From Candidatus Roseilinea sp. (lineage in GTDB: Bacteria; Chloroflexota; Anaerolineae; J036; Brachytrichaceae): DNA of 32,249 bases. This document shows, piece by piece, positions 16,531 through 25,013 of this stretch. The DNA lies in the NCBI GenBank assembly GCA_025055235.1, contig JANWYN010000101.1, positions 1 through 32,249 of the forward strand. Direction: 5' to 3'. The notes beneath the pieces are model-generated. The model saw only the letters and a program-made list of their open reading frames with translations. It made no database searches and was not told where the DNA came from. Within the stretch, counting starts at the first letter, position 1. Every line of letters starts with the position of its first letter. Both the position numbers and the translations under genes were made by a program.

Positions 16531-19347
16531 ATGACGCAGGCGACAATGAACGGACTGACGACGCGCACGGCGCAGTTGGCGTTTACGGTGAACGGCCGGC
16601 CGGTGACTGTGGACGTGCGGCCTTCGGCCTTCTTGGCCGATGTGCTGCGTGAACAGCTCGGCCTGACCGGCGTGAAGATCGGCTGCAACGAGGCTGAATG
16701 CGGTATTTGCACCGTGCTGGTGGACGGCATGCCGGTGAATTCTTGTATCTACCCTGCTCTGAAAGCCAACGGCGCACGCGTGGAGACGATCGAGGGCTTG
16801 GCCTGCGACGGCCAACTTCACCCACTGCAGCAAGCCTTCATCGAGCAGGGCGCCGTGCAATGCGGCTTCTGCACGCCGGGGCTGATCATGACGGCCAAGG
16901 CGCTGCTCGACGCCAATCCCCACCCCAGCGACGACGACATCAAGCACGCGCTGAAGGACACCTATTGTCGCTGCACCGGCTACGTCAGCGTGATCGCTGC
17001 GATCAAGCAGGCTGCCGGCCAAAATGGACATCTGACATTACCGGAGACGCGCCCGGCGCTGAATGTGGTCGGCAAGCCGCTGCCGCGCCCCGATGCCATC
17101 GCCAAAGTGACCGGCGCGGCCAAATACACCGACGACTACACCTTCCCGGACATGCTGCACGCGTGCACGCTGCGCGCCGGCATTCCCCACGCGCGCATCG
17201 TGCGCATCGAAACGTCGAAGGCGAAAGCGCTGCCCGGCGTGGTCGCTGTGCTCACCCACGAAGACGTGCCCGGCGCGAAGAATCACGGCCTGGTGTATCA
17301 AGATTGGCCGGTGCTGTGCTACGACAAGGTGCGCTACGTCGGCGATGCCGTCGCCATCGTCGCTGCGGAGACGCGCGAGATCGCCGAGCAGGCGCTGCGC
17401 CTGATCGAGGTCGAATACGAGCCGCTGCCCGTGGTGGACGACCCCGTGACGGCGCTCTCTCCAGATGCGCCGAAGGTGCATGCGCAGGGCAACTTGCTCA
17501 AACACATCCATGTCGAGAAGGGCGACATCGAGCACGGCTTCGCCGAGGCCGACGTGATCGTCGAGGGTGAGTACGAGACGGCGACGACCGAACACGCCTT
17601 CCTAGAGCCGGAGTGCGCGATTGGCCGCCTCACGGACGACGGGCGCATCGAAGTGTATGTCGGCTCGCAGATCCCCTACGCCGACCGCAAGCAGATCGCC
17701 GCGGCGCTTGGCGTGCCCGAATCGCAGGTGCGCGTGATCGGCACGTTGATCGGCGGCGGGTTCGGCGGCAAAGAGGACATCGCCGGGCAAATTCACGTGG
17801 CATTGCTGGCGCGCGCCACCGGCCGGCCGGTCAAGATGCTCTACCGGCGCAGCGAGTCGCTCATCTTCCACCCCAAGCGCCACGCCGTGAAGTTTAAACT
17901 CAAGGTCGGCGCGAAGCGTGACGGCACGTTCACCGCCATGCGCATCGAGCTGTGGGGCGACACCGGCGCATATGCCAGCCTGGGCGATAAGGTGATGACC
18001 CGCGCTGCCACGCACGCCAGCGGCCCTTACGAAGTGCCGCACGTTAAGATTGATTGCTACGCGGCCTACACCAACAACGTGCCGGCCGGCGCCTTCCGCG
18101 GCTTCGGCGTCACGCAGTCGTGCTTTGCCATCGAATCGGCCATTGATGAACTGGCGCACAAGCTGAACTTGAACCCGATCGAAATCCGGCGCAAGAATGC
18201 GCTGCGGGTGGGTTCGACCACCAACACCGGCGCACTCATCCGCGAAAGCTGCGGCCTGCTGGAGTGCATCGAGAAGGTGGAAGGCGCGCTGAAGCACGAC
18301 CTGAGTCAAGTCGAAGGTTGCGGAGGCGCGCCGTGGGTCTTCCGCCGTCCCGACAAACCCGACTGTGTCTACGCTTGGGGCTTCGCTGCCGCCTACAAGA
18401 ACACCGGCCTTGGCGGTGGAGCGAACGATTGCTCCACGGTCGAGGTCGAAGCGTTCGGCGATGGCAGCGTGGAGGTGCGCACCAGCGCCGCAGAGATCGG
18501 TCAGGGGCTGGTAGCCGTGCTCGCCAGCATCGCCGCCGAGGAGTTGGGCCTACCCTACACCCAAGTGCACGTGCTGCTCTCCGACACCGACTTGACGCCG
18601 GACGGTGGGCCAACCACAGCCTCGCGCCAGACCTATGTGACCGGCAACGCAGCGCGCTTGGCCAGCATCAAGCTGCGCCAACAACTGGCCGCCGTGGCCG
18701 CGGAGATGCTGGACGCGCCGGCAGAGTCGCTGACCTTCCGCGAGGGGCAGGTACGCGCCGGCGACCGCGCCATCAGTTTTGCCGAGGTCGTGCAACAAGC
18801 GCACGCCGAGGGGCAATCCACGCGCCTGAGCCATCTCTACGAAGCACCCAAGACGCAGCCCTTGGGAACCGGCGGCGACATGCACGTCGCCTTCAGCTAC
18901 GCCGCCCAGGCCGCGCTGGTGGAGGTGAACGAGCGCACCGGCGAGGTCGCCTGTCTGAAGGTGATCAGCGCCACCGACGTGGGCCGGGCGATCAACCCGC
19001 TCGCCCTGCAAGGGCAAATTGACGGCGGCATCGTGATGTGCATCGGCAACGCGCTGACCGAGGAGTTCATCCAGGAGAAAGGCATCCCCTATACCAACCG
19101 GCTGGCGCGCTACAAGATGCCCAGCATCCGCCACACGCCGGAGATCGTCTCGTTCATCGTGGAAGACCCGGCCGCCGACGGGCCATACGGAGCCAAGGGC
19201 GTGGGCGAAATCTCCAGCATCCCCACCACGCCGGCCATCACCAACGCCATCTACACCGCGACCGGCGTGCGCGTGCGGCGTTTGCCGGTGGATCAGGACT
19301 GGCTGCTGCAAGCGATGAAGCGCCGGCACCAAACACACACGTCATGA
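16531..19347 (+). CDS. xanthine dehydrogenase-family fusion: 2Fe-2S subunit plus molybdopterin catalytic subunit
   Basis: A 938-residue fusion. Residues 1-165 form the iron-sulfur subunit: the plant-type cluster at Cys52, 57, 60 and 72, and the second cluster at Cys111, 114, 146 and 148 (QCGFCTPG, CRCTGY). Residues about 180-938 form the molybdopterin subunit: GAAKYTDDY, GGGFGGKED (about 408-416), AFRGFGVTQ, EIGQGL, ATDVGRAINP, and KGVGEISSIPTTPAI with the catalytic Glu893. Hydroxylation of an aromatic N-heterocycle or aldehyde is expected from the family; the exact substrate cannot be read. The start at 16531 has GAGGGAGG 9 nt upstream; an ATG at 16522 abuts that site. With the FAD subunit it makes a complete enzyme. 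Confidence 0.94.
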   Translation: MTQATMNGLTTRTAQLAFTVNGRPVTVDVRPSAFLADVLREQLGLTGVKIGCNEAECGICTVLVDGMPVNSCIYPALKANGARVETIEGLACDGQLHPLQQAFIEQGAVQCGFCTPGLIMTAKALLDANPHPSDDDIKHALKDTYCRCTGYVSVIAAIKQAAGQNGHLTLPETRPALNVVGKPLPRPDAIAKVTGAAKYTDDYTFPDMLHACTLRAGIPHARIVRIETSKAKALPGVVAVLTHEDVPGAKNHGLVYQDWPVLCYDKVRYVGDAVAIVAAETREIAEQALRLIEVEYEPLPVVDDPVTALSPDAPKVHAQGNLLKHIHVEKGDIEHGFAEADVIVEGEYETATTEHAFLEPECAIGRLTDDGRIEVYVGSQIPYADRKQIAAALGVPESQVRVIGTLIGGGFGGKEDIAGQIHVALLARATGRPVKMLYRRSESLIFHPKRHAVKFKLKVGAKRDGTFTAMRIELWGDTGAYASLGDKVMTRAATHASGPYEVPHVKIDCYAAYTNNVPAGAFRGFGVTQSCFAIESAIDELAHKLNLNPIEIRRKNALRVGSTTNTGALIRESCGLLECIEKVEGALKHDLSQVEGCGGAPWVFRRPDKPDCVYAWGFAAAYKNTGLGGGANDCSTVEVEAFGDGSVEVRTSAAEIGQGLVAVLASIAAEELGLPYTQVHVLLSDTDLTPDGGPTTASRQTYVTGNAARLASIKLRQQLAAVAAEMLDAPAESLTFREGQVRAGDRAISFAEVVQQAHAEGQSTRLSHLYEAPKTQPLGTGGDMHVAFSYAAQAALVEVNERTGEVACLKVISATDVGRAINPLALQGQIDGGIVMCIGNALTEEFIQEKGIPYTNRLARYKMPSIRHTPEIVSFIVEDPAADGPYGAKGVGEISSIPTTPAITNAIYTATGVRVRRLPVDQDWLLQAMKRRHQTHTS

Positions 19348-19368
19348 GCGCAGCGACTCCGATAGATT

Positions 19369-20424
19369 TCATCGTCTGATGACGAGTTCCTGTCCCGGCC
19401 GGATCAGACAGTTGGCGGTGAGGTTGTTCTGGCGGATCAGGGCATCCACCGAGATGTTGAACCGCGTGGCGATCGCCCAGCACGAATCACCCTGCTTCAC
19501 GGTGTAGGTCATCGCACTAGTTTGAGCTGCCGGCGTGTCGGTAGGTTGCGGCGCGGGCGTCTCCGTCGGCGGAGGCGGCGTGTCGGTCGGCAAGGGCGAA
19601 GGCGATGGCTCGCTCGTCGCCGTGGCAACCGGTGGTGCGGTTTGGGTCGCTGTGGCTACTGCCGCAGGCAACACATCGGTCGCCGGCTCGGTAGCAATGA
19701 TCGGCGTCGGCATGACCGGCCGCGCCGACGAATCGCGGATCGCGCCGGAGCCGGCGATGGCAATCGCCAGCAAGGCTGTAACGCCAAGCACCGTCCCCAG
19801 GATGAGCGCCAGGCTCAACAGGCCACGAGAGCGCGAGCGCGAAGCCGAGATGGCGATCGGGCGCTTCGCCGTGCTCGCCTTTGGCTTGTATGGCGCAGCA
19901 GGCTTGGATGCAGAGGTGGGCCGAGGCCGCGGCTGATAGGCCGCGCCCTGCGATCTGGGCTTGAACTCCGCTTTGGGCGTTGAAGCGGCACCGGTGGCGC
20001 CTGGTGCACTGAATGAGCGCTGCACTGTGGACTCATGCCCTTCTTCTGGTGTGACGCGCTCAGTGGCCGGTGCGTCCGGCGCTTCACCCACGACCGGCGG
20101 CGGGGAAGCGGGCTCGACCGGCGCAGCGCGCGCCTCATCCGCCGGCTCGGCAGGCGTCGCAGGCGAGGCAACCGGAGGAGGCGACGGGGGCTCAGAATGC
20201 GAGAGCGGTTGTGGCGACGACTCAGGAGGTGGGGTCGCGGGTGGCTTGGGCTGCGCGGGCTTCGCAGGCTGGGCGGGGGTGGGCCGGAAGGAGATCGCTC
20301 GCTTGGACGAGCCGGCGTCGGACGGGCCAAACACATAGCCGCAAATGTCGCAACTCGTCGCATTTGCCGGATTGGTCGAACCGCAGGACGGACAACGCCG
20401 CTTCTGTTTGGGCTGTGAACTCAC
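19369..20424 (-). CDS. zinc-ribbon / membrane / LysM protein (one LysM)
   Basis: A 351-residue protein of unknown function. The N-terminus has a zinc ribbon, CPSC-x10-CDIC (Cys11, 14, 25, 28). A long Pro/Ala-rich region follows, then basic residues and one transmembrane helix at about 200-225 (LLSLALILGTVLGVTALLAIA). Next is a Pro/Thr-rich stalk, and a single C-terminal LysM (last 46 residues, TVKQGDSCWAIATRFNI to PGQELVI). The layout implies a cytoplasmic zinc ribbon and an outside LysM that could bind peptidoglycan or glycans. The LysM carries two Cys (GDSC and ANCLI) that may form a disulfide. The start is GTG with GGAGG 8 nt upstream. It is a paralogue of the next gene and converges with the dehydrogenase gene, 21 bp apart. 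Confidence 0.85.
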   Translation of the reverse strand: MSSQPKQKRRCPSCGSTNPANATSCDICGYVFGPSDAGSSKRAISFRPTPAQPAKPAQPKPPATPPPESSPQPLSHSEPPSPPPVASPATPAEPADEARAAPVEPASPPPVVGEAPDAPATERVTPEEGHESTVQRSFSAPGATGAASTPKAEFKPRSQGAAYQPRPRPTSASKPAAPYKPKASTAKRPIAISASRSRSRGLLSLALILGTVLGVTALLAIAIAGSGAIRDSSARPVMPTPIIATEPATDVLPAAVATATQTAPPVATATSEPSPSPLPTDTPPPPTETPAPQPTDTPAAQTSAMTYTVKQGDSCWAIATRFNISVDALIRQNNLTANCLIRPGQELVIRR

Positions 20425-20474
20425 GTCGCTTTCCTCCTTGCGTCAGCAGGCCACCGAGGATGCTGCCATCCCGT

Positions 20475-21779
20475 TCATGGGCTGGGCGTCGCCGTGCTGG
20501 CAGGTCGCCGGCGCCAAACGAAAGCGCGCGCGGCGCTGGGCGGGCTGACCTCGACATACACGCGCTGGCCGGTGCCTGGCTCGATGCCCACAAACCGCTT
20601 CACCTGCACCCACCAGGCGATCTCGCGCTCTTCCCAGTCGCCGAGGATGTCCTGTGTGAGCTTGAGCGAAGTCGCCTTGGTCTCGAAGATCGGCACGGTG
20701 ATCGCGCCCGACGGCTGCACCTGCACGACATACCATTCGTTCTCCTGGAGCAGCCCGACCGTCAACCATTGTAGCGTCACGATCTCTTGCGTGCCACTGA
20801 TCTGCGCGCCATCCGCCGGTAGCATGACGATGGGAGCGTTGTAGCCGGCGCGCGGCGTCGGCGTCTGCAACACGAACGGGGTGGGAACCAAGGTCGGCGT
20901 CGGCGTGGCGAAGGTGATCGTCAGCACCTGGTTCATGCGAATCAGACAGTTCGTGTCCAAGTTGTTTTGCTGCATCAGCAGCTCGACCGTTACGTTGAAC
21001 TTCTGGGCAATCTCGCTGCAGGTATCGCCGCCCTTCACCACGTACACGATCTGCGCCGGCAACGTCGCCGTGGGTTCTCCGGGAGCGGACGCAGCCGTCT
21101 GAGGCGGCGCCGCGCCCGGCAGCAGCGTCGCAGTGGGGAGCGGCGTGGGCGAGGGCACAGGGATCAGCAACTTGTCACCAGCGCGAATCAGGCAGCGCTC
21201 GGTATCGAGGTTGTTGAGCGCGGCGAGTTCGTCCAGCCGGACGGTGAAGCGCTGCGCGATGCCGCTGCACGTGTCGCCGAACTGCACGGTGTATTCGCGC
21301 GGCGGGATCGGCGTGGGTGACGACGCCGGCGTCGCGGTCGGCGGCTCGGCGGTGGGCGTCGGCGTAGCGGGCAATTGCGGCCCGCCGGCGATCACACCGT
21401 TCTCCGTGGCCGCCGGATCCTGAATGACGACCTCGACAGTGGGCTCGGGCGAAGCTTGAGTCAGTCCGATGCCCTGCGCAAGCAGCAACGCACCGACGAT
21501 GACAAAGGCGATGACGGCCACCACGCCGATCACGCCCCAGGGAATCTGCGCCAGGGGCGAGCGTGTGTGCTGCTGCGCGAGCCGGCTCGTGCTGGAGGGA
21601 CGCGGGCGGTTTCGGGGCGGGCGCTGCTCAGCAACTGATCTTGCCTCCAATTGCGCGCGCGGGATGGCCTGCGTGGTGCCGAACTCGTGACCGCAGATCT
21701 CGCACACTTGCGCATCTTCTGCGGCGCGCGAGCCGCAAGAAGGGCAGCGTTTGTAACGTGATTTCGGAGGGCTGCTCAT
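20475..21779 (-). CDS. zinc-ribbon / membrane / LysM protein (two LysM plus beta-sandwich domain)
   Basis: A 434-residue paralogue of the downstream gene. It has a zinc ribbon CPSC-x10-CEIC (Cys12, 15, 26, 29), then a transmembrane helix around residues 83-107 (PWGVIGVVAVIAFVIVGALLL). Two LysM domains (YTVQFGDTC... and YVVKGGDTC...) are separated by Pro/Thr stalks. A C-terminal beta-rich domain begins near PIVMLPADGAQISG and includes WYVVQVQPSG, and may be Fn3/Ig-like. Each LysM has the same Cys pair as its paralogue. The ATG at 21779 is preferred to an in-frame TTG at 21788. Cell-wall attachment of a membrane sensor or scaffold is a reasonable inference; no function is known to me. Confidence 0.85.
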   Translation of the reverse strand: MSSPPKSRYKRCPSCGSRAAEDAQVCEICGHEFGTTQAIPRAQLEARSVAEQRPPRNRPRPSSTSRLAQQHTRSPLAQIPWGVIGVVAVIAFVIVGALLLAQGIGLTQASPEPTVEVVIQDPAATENGVIAGGPQLPATPTPTAEPPTATPASSPTPIPPREYTVQFGDTCSGIAQRFTVRLDELAALNNLDTERCLIRAGDKLLIPVPSPTPLPTATLLPGAAPPQTAASAPGEPTATLPAQIVYVVKGGDTCSEIAQKFNVTVELLMQQNNLDTNCLIRMNQVLTITFATPTPTLVPTPFVLQTPTPRAGYNAPIVMLPADGAQISGTQEIVTLQWLTVGLLQENEWYVVQVQPSGAITVPIFETKATSLKLTQDILGDWEEREIAWWVQVKRFVGIEPGTGQRVYVEVSPPSAARAFVWRRRPASTATPSP

Positions 21780-21816
21780 AGGGAGCAACCGGCAACCGGC
21801 CCAAGCCGGCGGCCGG

Positions 21817-22404
21817 TCACTTTACTCCATCCAATCCTAGGGCGGCTGCATTCCCCTGCATGGCCGCCAGGACGATGCCGATGTGCTCATCGAGCGGGAC
21901 GCCGAGCGCTGCCGCGGCGCGCTCGATCTCGTCGCGGTGCACGCCAGCGGCGAAGGCCTTCTCCTTCCACTTCTTCTTCACCGACGACACCTGCACATCG
22001 GCGATGTTCTTCGTCGGACGCACGAACGTGACCGCAGCGATGAAGCCGGTCAGCTCGTCCACGGCGACCAGCGCGCGCTCCATGTCATTCTCGGGCTGAA
22101 CGCCGGTCAATTCGGGCGCATGGGCGGCGATGCCGTGCAGGATCACCTCCGGCCAGCCCTGTTCGCGCAAGTAAGCGATGCCGACGTTCGGGTGACCCCG
22201 GCCGTCCAGGTTGGGATGCCGCTGGTAGTCGAAGTCGTGAATCAAACCGAGCAGCCCCCACAGCTCTGGGTCGCCGCCGAAGCGCGGCGCGTAGGCGCGC
22301 ATGGCGGTCTCGACGGACAGCATGTGCCGGATCAAGGCAGGGTCGGTCGTCCACTCCGTGACGATGGCCCAGGCGGCATCGCGGTTATATCGAGAATCGC
22401 TCAT
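21817..22404 (-). CDS. HD-domain metal-dependent hydrolase
   Basis: A 195-residue HD-superfamily protein. Metal ligands are visible as His27 (IRHML), the His56-Asp57 pair (LIHDFDYQRHP), His90 and His95 (ILHGIAAHAPEL) and an Asp in VAVDELTGF. This fits the small HDIG/predicted-hydrolase group, often annotated as phosphohydrolases. The substrate is unknown. The start at 22404 gives MSDSRYNRDAAW, and the upstream in-frame extension runs into the next gene. No ribosome-binding site is seen; TACACT 11 nt upstream could be a -10 box giving a very short leader. A GC-rich hairpin (21796-21809) lies just after the stop. Confidence 0.88.
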   Translation of the reverse strand: MSDSRYNRDAAWAIVTEWTTDPALIRHMLSVETAMRAYAPRFGGDPELWGLLGLIHDFDYQRHPNLDGRGHPNVGIAYLREQGWPEVILHGIAAHAPELTGVQPENDMERALVAVDELTGFIAAVTFVRPTKNIADVQVSSVKKKWKEKAFAAGVHRDEIERAAAALGVPLDEHIGIVLAAMQGNAAALGLDGVK

Positions 22405-22439
22405 GGTGAGGCAGAAGAGTGTAGCAGATTCACCGGCGG

Positions 22440-23069
22440 CTAAATGATCGGCAACGGCTCGCCCAGCACCGGCAGCGGCCGGGCGACGAACAGATCCCAG
22501 AACGCCTTCAACGTCGCGCCGATCTCCCGGATCTGAAACCAGGGCATGCGGGCGTAGCGGCGCTCGTCGGCGGGGTAGCCGACGGCGGCCACGCCGAGCG
22601 CGCTGCAGGTGAAGATCGCGCGGTCGAGGTGATACGCCTGCGTCACCAATACAGCGTTGCGCAGGCCGAAGATGTAGCGGGCGCGATAGCACGTGTCGTA
22701 GGTGCTACGGCCGGCGTAATCGAGCACGATGTCCGCGTCCGGCACACCTAGTTCGCGCGCCGTCCGGCGCATGACCTCCGGTTCGTTGTAGTTGGCGAAG
22801 CGGTTGTCGCCGCTCATCAGCAGCTTATCCACCACGCCGGCCTTGTAGAGCGCCACCGCCGACGCGATGCGGTCATACAGCACGGCGCTGGGCCGGCCGT
22901 TGCGCACCTCTGCCCCGAACACGATGGCCACGCGATGATGCGGCACTGCCTCGGGCGCAGCGTAGATCCGGCTTCGCGCGAATGCCATCGTGAACCCGCG
23001 CGCCAGCAGCGGAACAGCGATCAGCAAAATTGCAGCCAGCAAAACTATGCGCCTGATCACAAACCGCAT
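22440..23069 (-). CDS. SanA/YdcF/ElyC-family membrane protein (DUF218)
   Basis: A 209-residue protein with an N-terminal signal anchor (residues about 6-25, RIVLLAAILLIAVPLLARG) and a DUF218 domain from about residue 46. The domain is marked by AIVFGAEVRNGRPSAVLYDR, LLMSGDNR, EPEVMRRTARELGVP, RSTYDTCYRA and VLVTQAYHLDRAIF. The family includes E. coli SanA (vancomycin resistance at high temperature) and is linked to envelope integrity. The exact reaction is not established. SanA-type proteins face the outside of the membrane. Length is close to E. coli SanA. Repeat array D begins 11 bp upstream of its start. Confidence 0.9.
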   Translation of the reverse strand: MRFVIRRIVLLAAILLIAVPLLARGFTMAFARSRIYAAPEAVPHHRVAIVFGAEVRNGRPSAVLYDRIASAVALYKAGVVDKLLMSGDNRFANYNEPEVMRRTARELGVPDADIVLDYAGRSTYDTCYRARYIFGLRNAVLVTQAYHLDRAIFTCSALGVAAVGYPADERRYARMPWFQIREIGATLKAFWDLFVARPLPVLGEPLPII

Positions 23070-23080
23070 TGTATGCGACG

Positions 23081-23157
23081 CTCACCACTCCCCCACTCCC
23101 GACTCCCCACTCACCCCCACCACTCACAGCTCATAGCTCACAGCTCATAGCTCACCG
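23081..23157. repeat. 7-bp tandem repeat array D (cdd / sanA-like gap)
   Basis: Eleven consecutive 7-mers: CTCACCA, CTCCCCC, ACTCCCG, ACTCCCC, ACTCACC, CCCACCA, then CTCACAG/CTCATAG alternating, ending CTCACCG. The period is unbroken while the unit drifts. The last unit contains the cdd stop codon (23152-23154). Confidence 0.85.
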
Positions 23158-23535
23158 CCGCTTCGCCAGCTTGTCGGGCGTGAACGCATCCGGCAGCAGC
23201 TCGCCGACGGTGGTGAGCGTGTAATTGCCCCGCGCGTCGGCTTGGATGACGATGGTGTCCAGGCTGAACTCGCCCATGAACTGCCGGCATGCGCCGCATG
23301 GTGAACCACCGTTGTCGGTGACGACGGCGATGGCGATGAACTCGCGCTCGCCTTCGCTGATCGCTTTGACGTAGGCCGTGCGCTCGCTGCAGATGGCCAG
23401 GCCGTACGACGCGTTCTCCACGTTCACGCCGCTGTAGACATTGCCCGAGCCGGCCAGCAGCGCCGAGCCGACGCGGTAGCGCGAGTAGGGCGCGTGAGCA
23501 TACTTCCGCGCGCGATTAGCCACCTCGATGAGCAC
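23152..23535 (-). CDS. cdd: cytidine deaminase
   Basis: A 127-residue homotetrameric-type cytidine deaminase (cytidine or deoxycytidine to uridine, pyrimidine salvage). Motifs are HAPYSRYRVGSALL, NVENASYGL, the zinc and catalytic site AICSERTA (Cys and Glu), and GGSPCGACRQF with the other two zinc Cys. The open frame extends far upstream, but that part overlaps the CorC-like gene and is Ser/Arg-rich. A GTG at 23535, 13 bp after that gene's stop, gives the normal family length. The stop codon lies in repeat array D. Confidence 0.92.
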   Translation of the reverse strand: MLIEVANRARKYAHAPYSRYRVGSALLAGSGNVYSGVNVENASYGLAICSERTAYVKAISEGEREFIAIAVVTDNGGSPCGACRQFMGEFSLDTIVIQADARGNYTLTTVGELLPDAFTPDKLAKRR

Positions 23536-23548
23536 GCGGATGACTTCT

Positions 23549-24952
23549 TCAGGCAGCCCGCCCTGCAGCGGCGTTGTTGATGGGGTTGGGGAGTTGCTTG
23601 TGCTCCGGCGGCGCGTCGTCCGCCGCGCGGAGTCGCTCTTGCGTTGCTTGCTGCTGCGCGTCTGGCTGGCGCGGCGCATGTGTCACCTTCACTTTCAATA
23701 TTCGCCGGTCGTTGACGGCAAGCACTTCGAAGACAAATTCGCCGTACTCGAACTTCTCACCGGCGACCGGCACTTTGCCCAATTGGTCGTAGATGAAGCC
23801 GCCCAGCGTGTCGCTTTCGCCCTTGGGCAGCTCGATCCGGAGCAGCTCGCCAGCGTCCTCGATGTTCATGCCGGCGTCGAGGATGTAGCCGTTGCCCTCC
23901 GGCAGCGGCACGATATCCGGCTCCTCGGCGTCGTATTCGTCCTGGATCTCGCCGACGATCTCTTCCAGGATGTCCTCGATGGTCACCAGGCCAGCCGTGC
24001 CGCCGTACTCATCCACCACAATGGAGACGTGCACGCGGCGCTTCTGCAGTTCGTGCAGCAGCTCGATCACGCGCTTGGACTCCGGCGTGAAATACACCGG
24101 GCGCAGCATCTTCTCCAGCGGCGGCTTCGCGCCGTCGCGCAGCGCGGCCAGCATGTCCTTGGCGTAGAGGATGCCGATGATCTCGTCAATCGTGCCACGA
24201 TAGACAGGGATGCGCGAGTGACCGGCGGAGATGACTACATCGAGCGCTTCGTCAAACGGCGTGTTGACCTCCAGCGCTACCATCGCGATGCGCGGCACCA
24301 TCACCTCGCGCGCGACGGTGTCGCCGAAATCCAGCACCGAGAGGATCATCTCCTTCTCGCCTTCCTCGATCAAGCCCTCCTCTTCGCCGGCGTCCACCAT
24401 CGTCTTGATCTCTTCCTCGGTGACGAGCGTGGCGCCTTCGCGCTTCTGGCCGCCCATCGGGATGGAGAGCAGGTTGCTCAACACCACGGCGAAGCGCACG
24501 AACGGCGCGAGCACCACGCTCATTACCTGCATCGGGCGAACCAGCGCCAGCGCGAGCGGCTCGGTGTAGCGCAGCGCCAACGCTTCCGGCACCAGCCGGC
24601 CAAAGACGAACAGGAAGAGCGCAGCGGCGAGGGCAACGATCAGAAAGGCGATGACTTGCGCTGCCTCCGGCGGCAACTCAGCGAAGGTCGTGGTCAGCCA
24701 GCCGAGCACCGGCGGCGTGAACCCGAGCGCAGCGATGCCGGCGGCGAGCACCAGCCCCAACAGCGCACCCACCTCCGCCGTCGCCAACAGGCGGCCGGAA
24801 TTCTCGGTGAGCTGCTGGATCGCCCGCGCAGAGGTGACTCCCTTCTTCTCCAGCTCGACCAAGCGCGGGCGACGCATGTTGATCAGCGCACTGCGGGCGA
24901 CGGCGAAGAATGCCCGCACTGCAGCGGCCAACACGAACAGTAAAACGACCAT
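23549..24952 (-). CDS. CorC/HlyC-family CNNM-CBS transmembrane protein
   Basis: A 467-residue protein with an N-terminal CNNM/DUF21 membrane domain (residues about 1-170, with hydrophobic helices at 1-20, 60-80 and 95-120). A tandem CBS pair follows at about 205-330, with VMVPRIAMVALEV, SRIPVYRGTIDEIIGILYAKD, and HVSIVVDEYGGTAGLVTIEDILEEIVGEI. The C-terminal CorC_HlyC domain covers about 350-430, with GMNIEDAGELL and SDTLGGFIYDQLGKVP. The family is tied to Mg2+ or Co2+ export or homeostasis, and CBS domains usually bind adenine nucleotides. The hemolysin label of older annotations is not supported. The C-terminal 40 residues are low-complexity. Confidence 0.93.
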   Translation of the reverse strand: MVVLLFVLAAAVRAFFAVARSALINMRRPRLVELEKKGVTSARAIQQLTENSGRLLATAEVGALLGLVLAAGIAALGFTPPVLGWLTTTFAELPPEAAQVIAFLIVALAAALFLFVFGRLVPEALALRYTEPLALALVRPMQVMSVVLAPFVRFAVVLSNLLSIPMGGQKREGATLVTEEEIKTMVDAGEEEGLIEEGEKEMILSVLDFGDTVAREVMVPRIAMVALEVNTPFDEALDVVISAGHSRIPVYRGTIDEIIGILYAKDMLAALRDGAKPPLEKMLRPVYFTPESKRVIELLHELQKRRVHVSIVVDEYGGTAGLVTIEDILEEIVGEIQDEYDAEEPDIVPLPEGNGYILDAGMNIEDAGELLRIELPKGESDTLGGFIYDQLGKVPVAGEKFEYGEFVFEVLAVNDRRILKVKVTHAPRQPDAQQQATQERLRAADDAPPEHKQLPNPINNAAAGRAA

Positions 24953-25013
24953 GGCGACGACTCTCTACACTACTCCGTCCGAACGCGAACCGACCCGAAT
25001 TTCGCTTCGGGCT

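Noticed and set aside
23536-23679. N-terminal extension of cytidine deaminase to 23679
   Set aside because: The extension is Ser/Arg/Thr-rich, overlaps the coding 3' end of the CorC-like gene in another frame, and makes the protein longer than the family. The GTG at 23535 gives the normal length.
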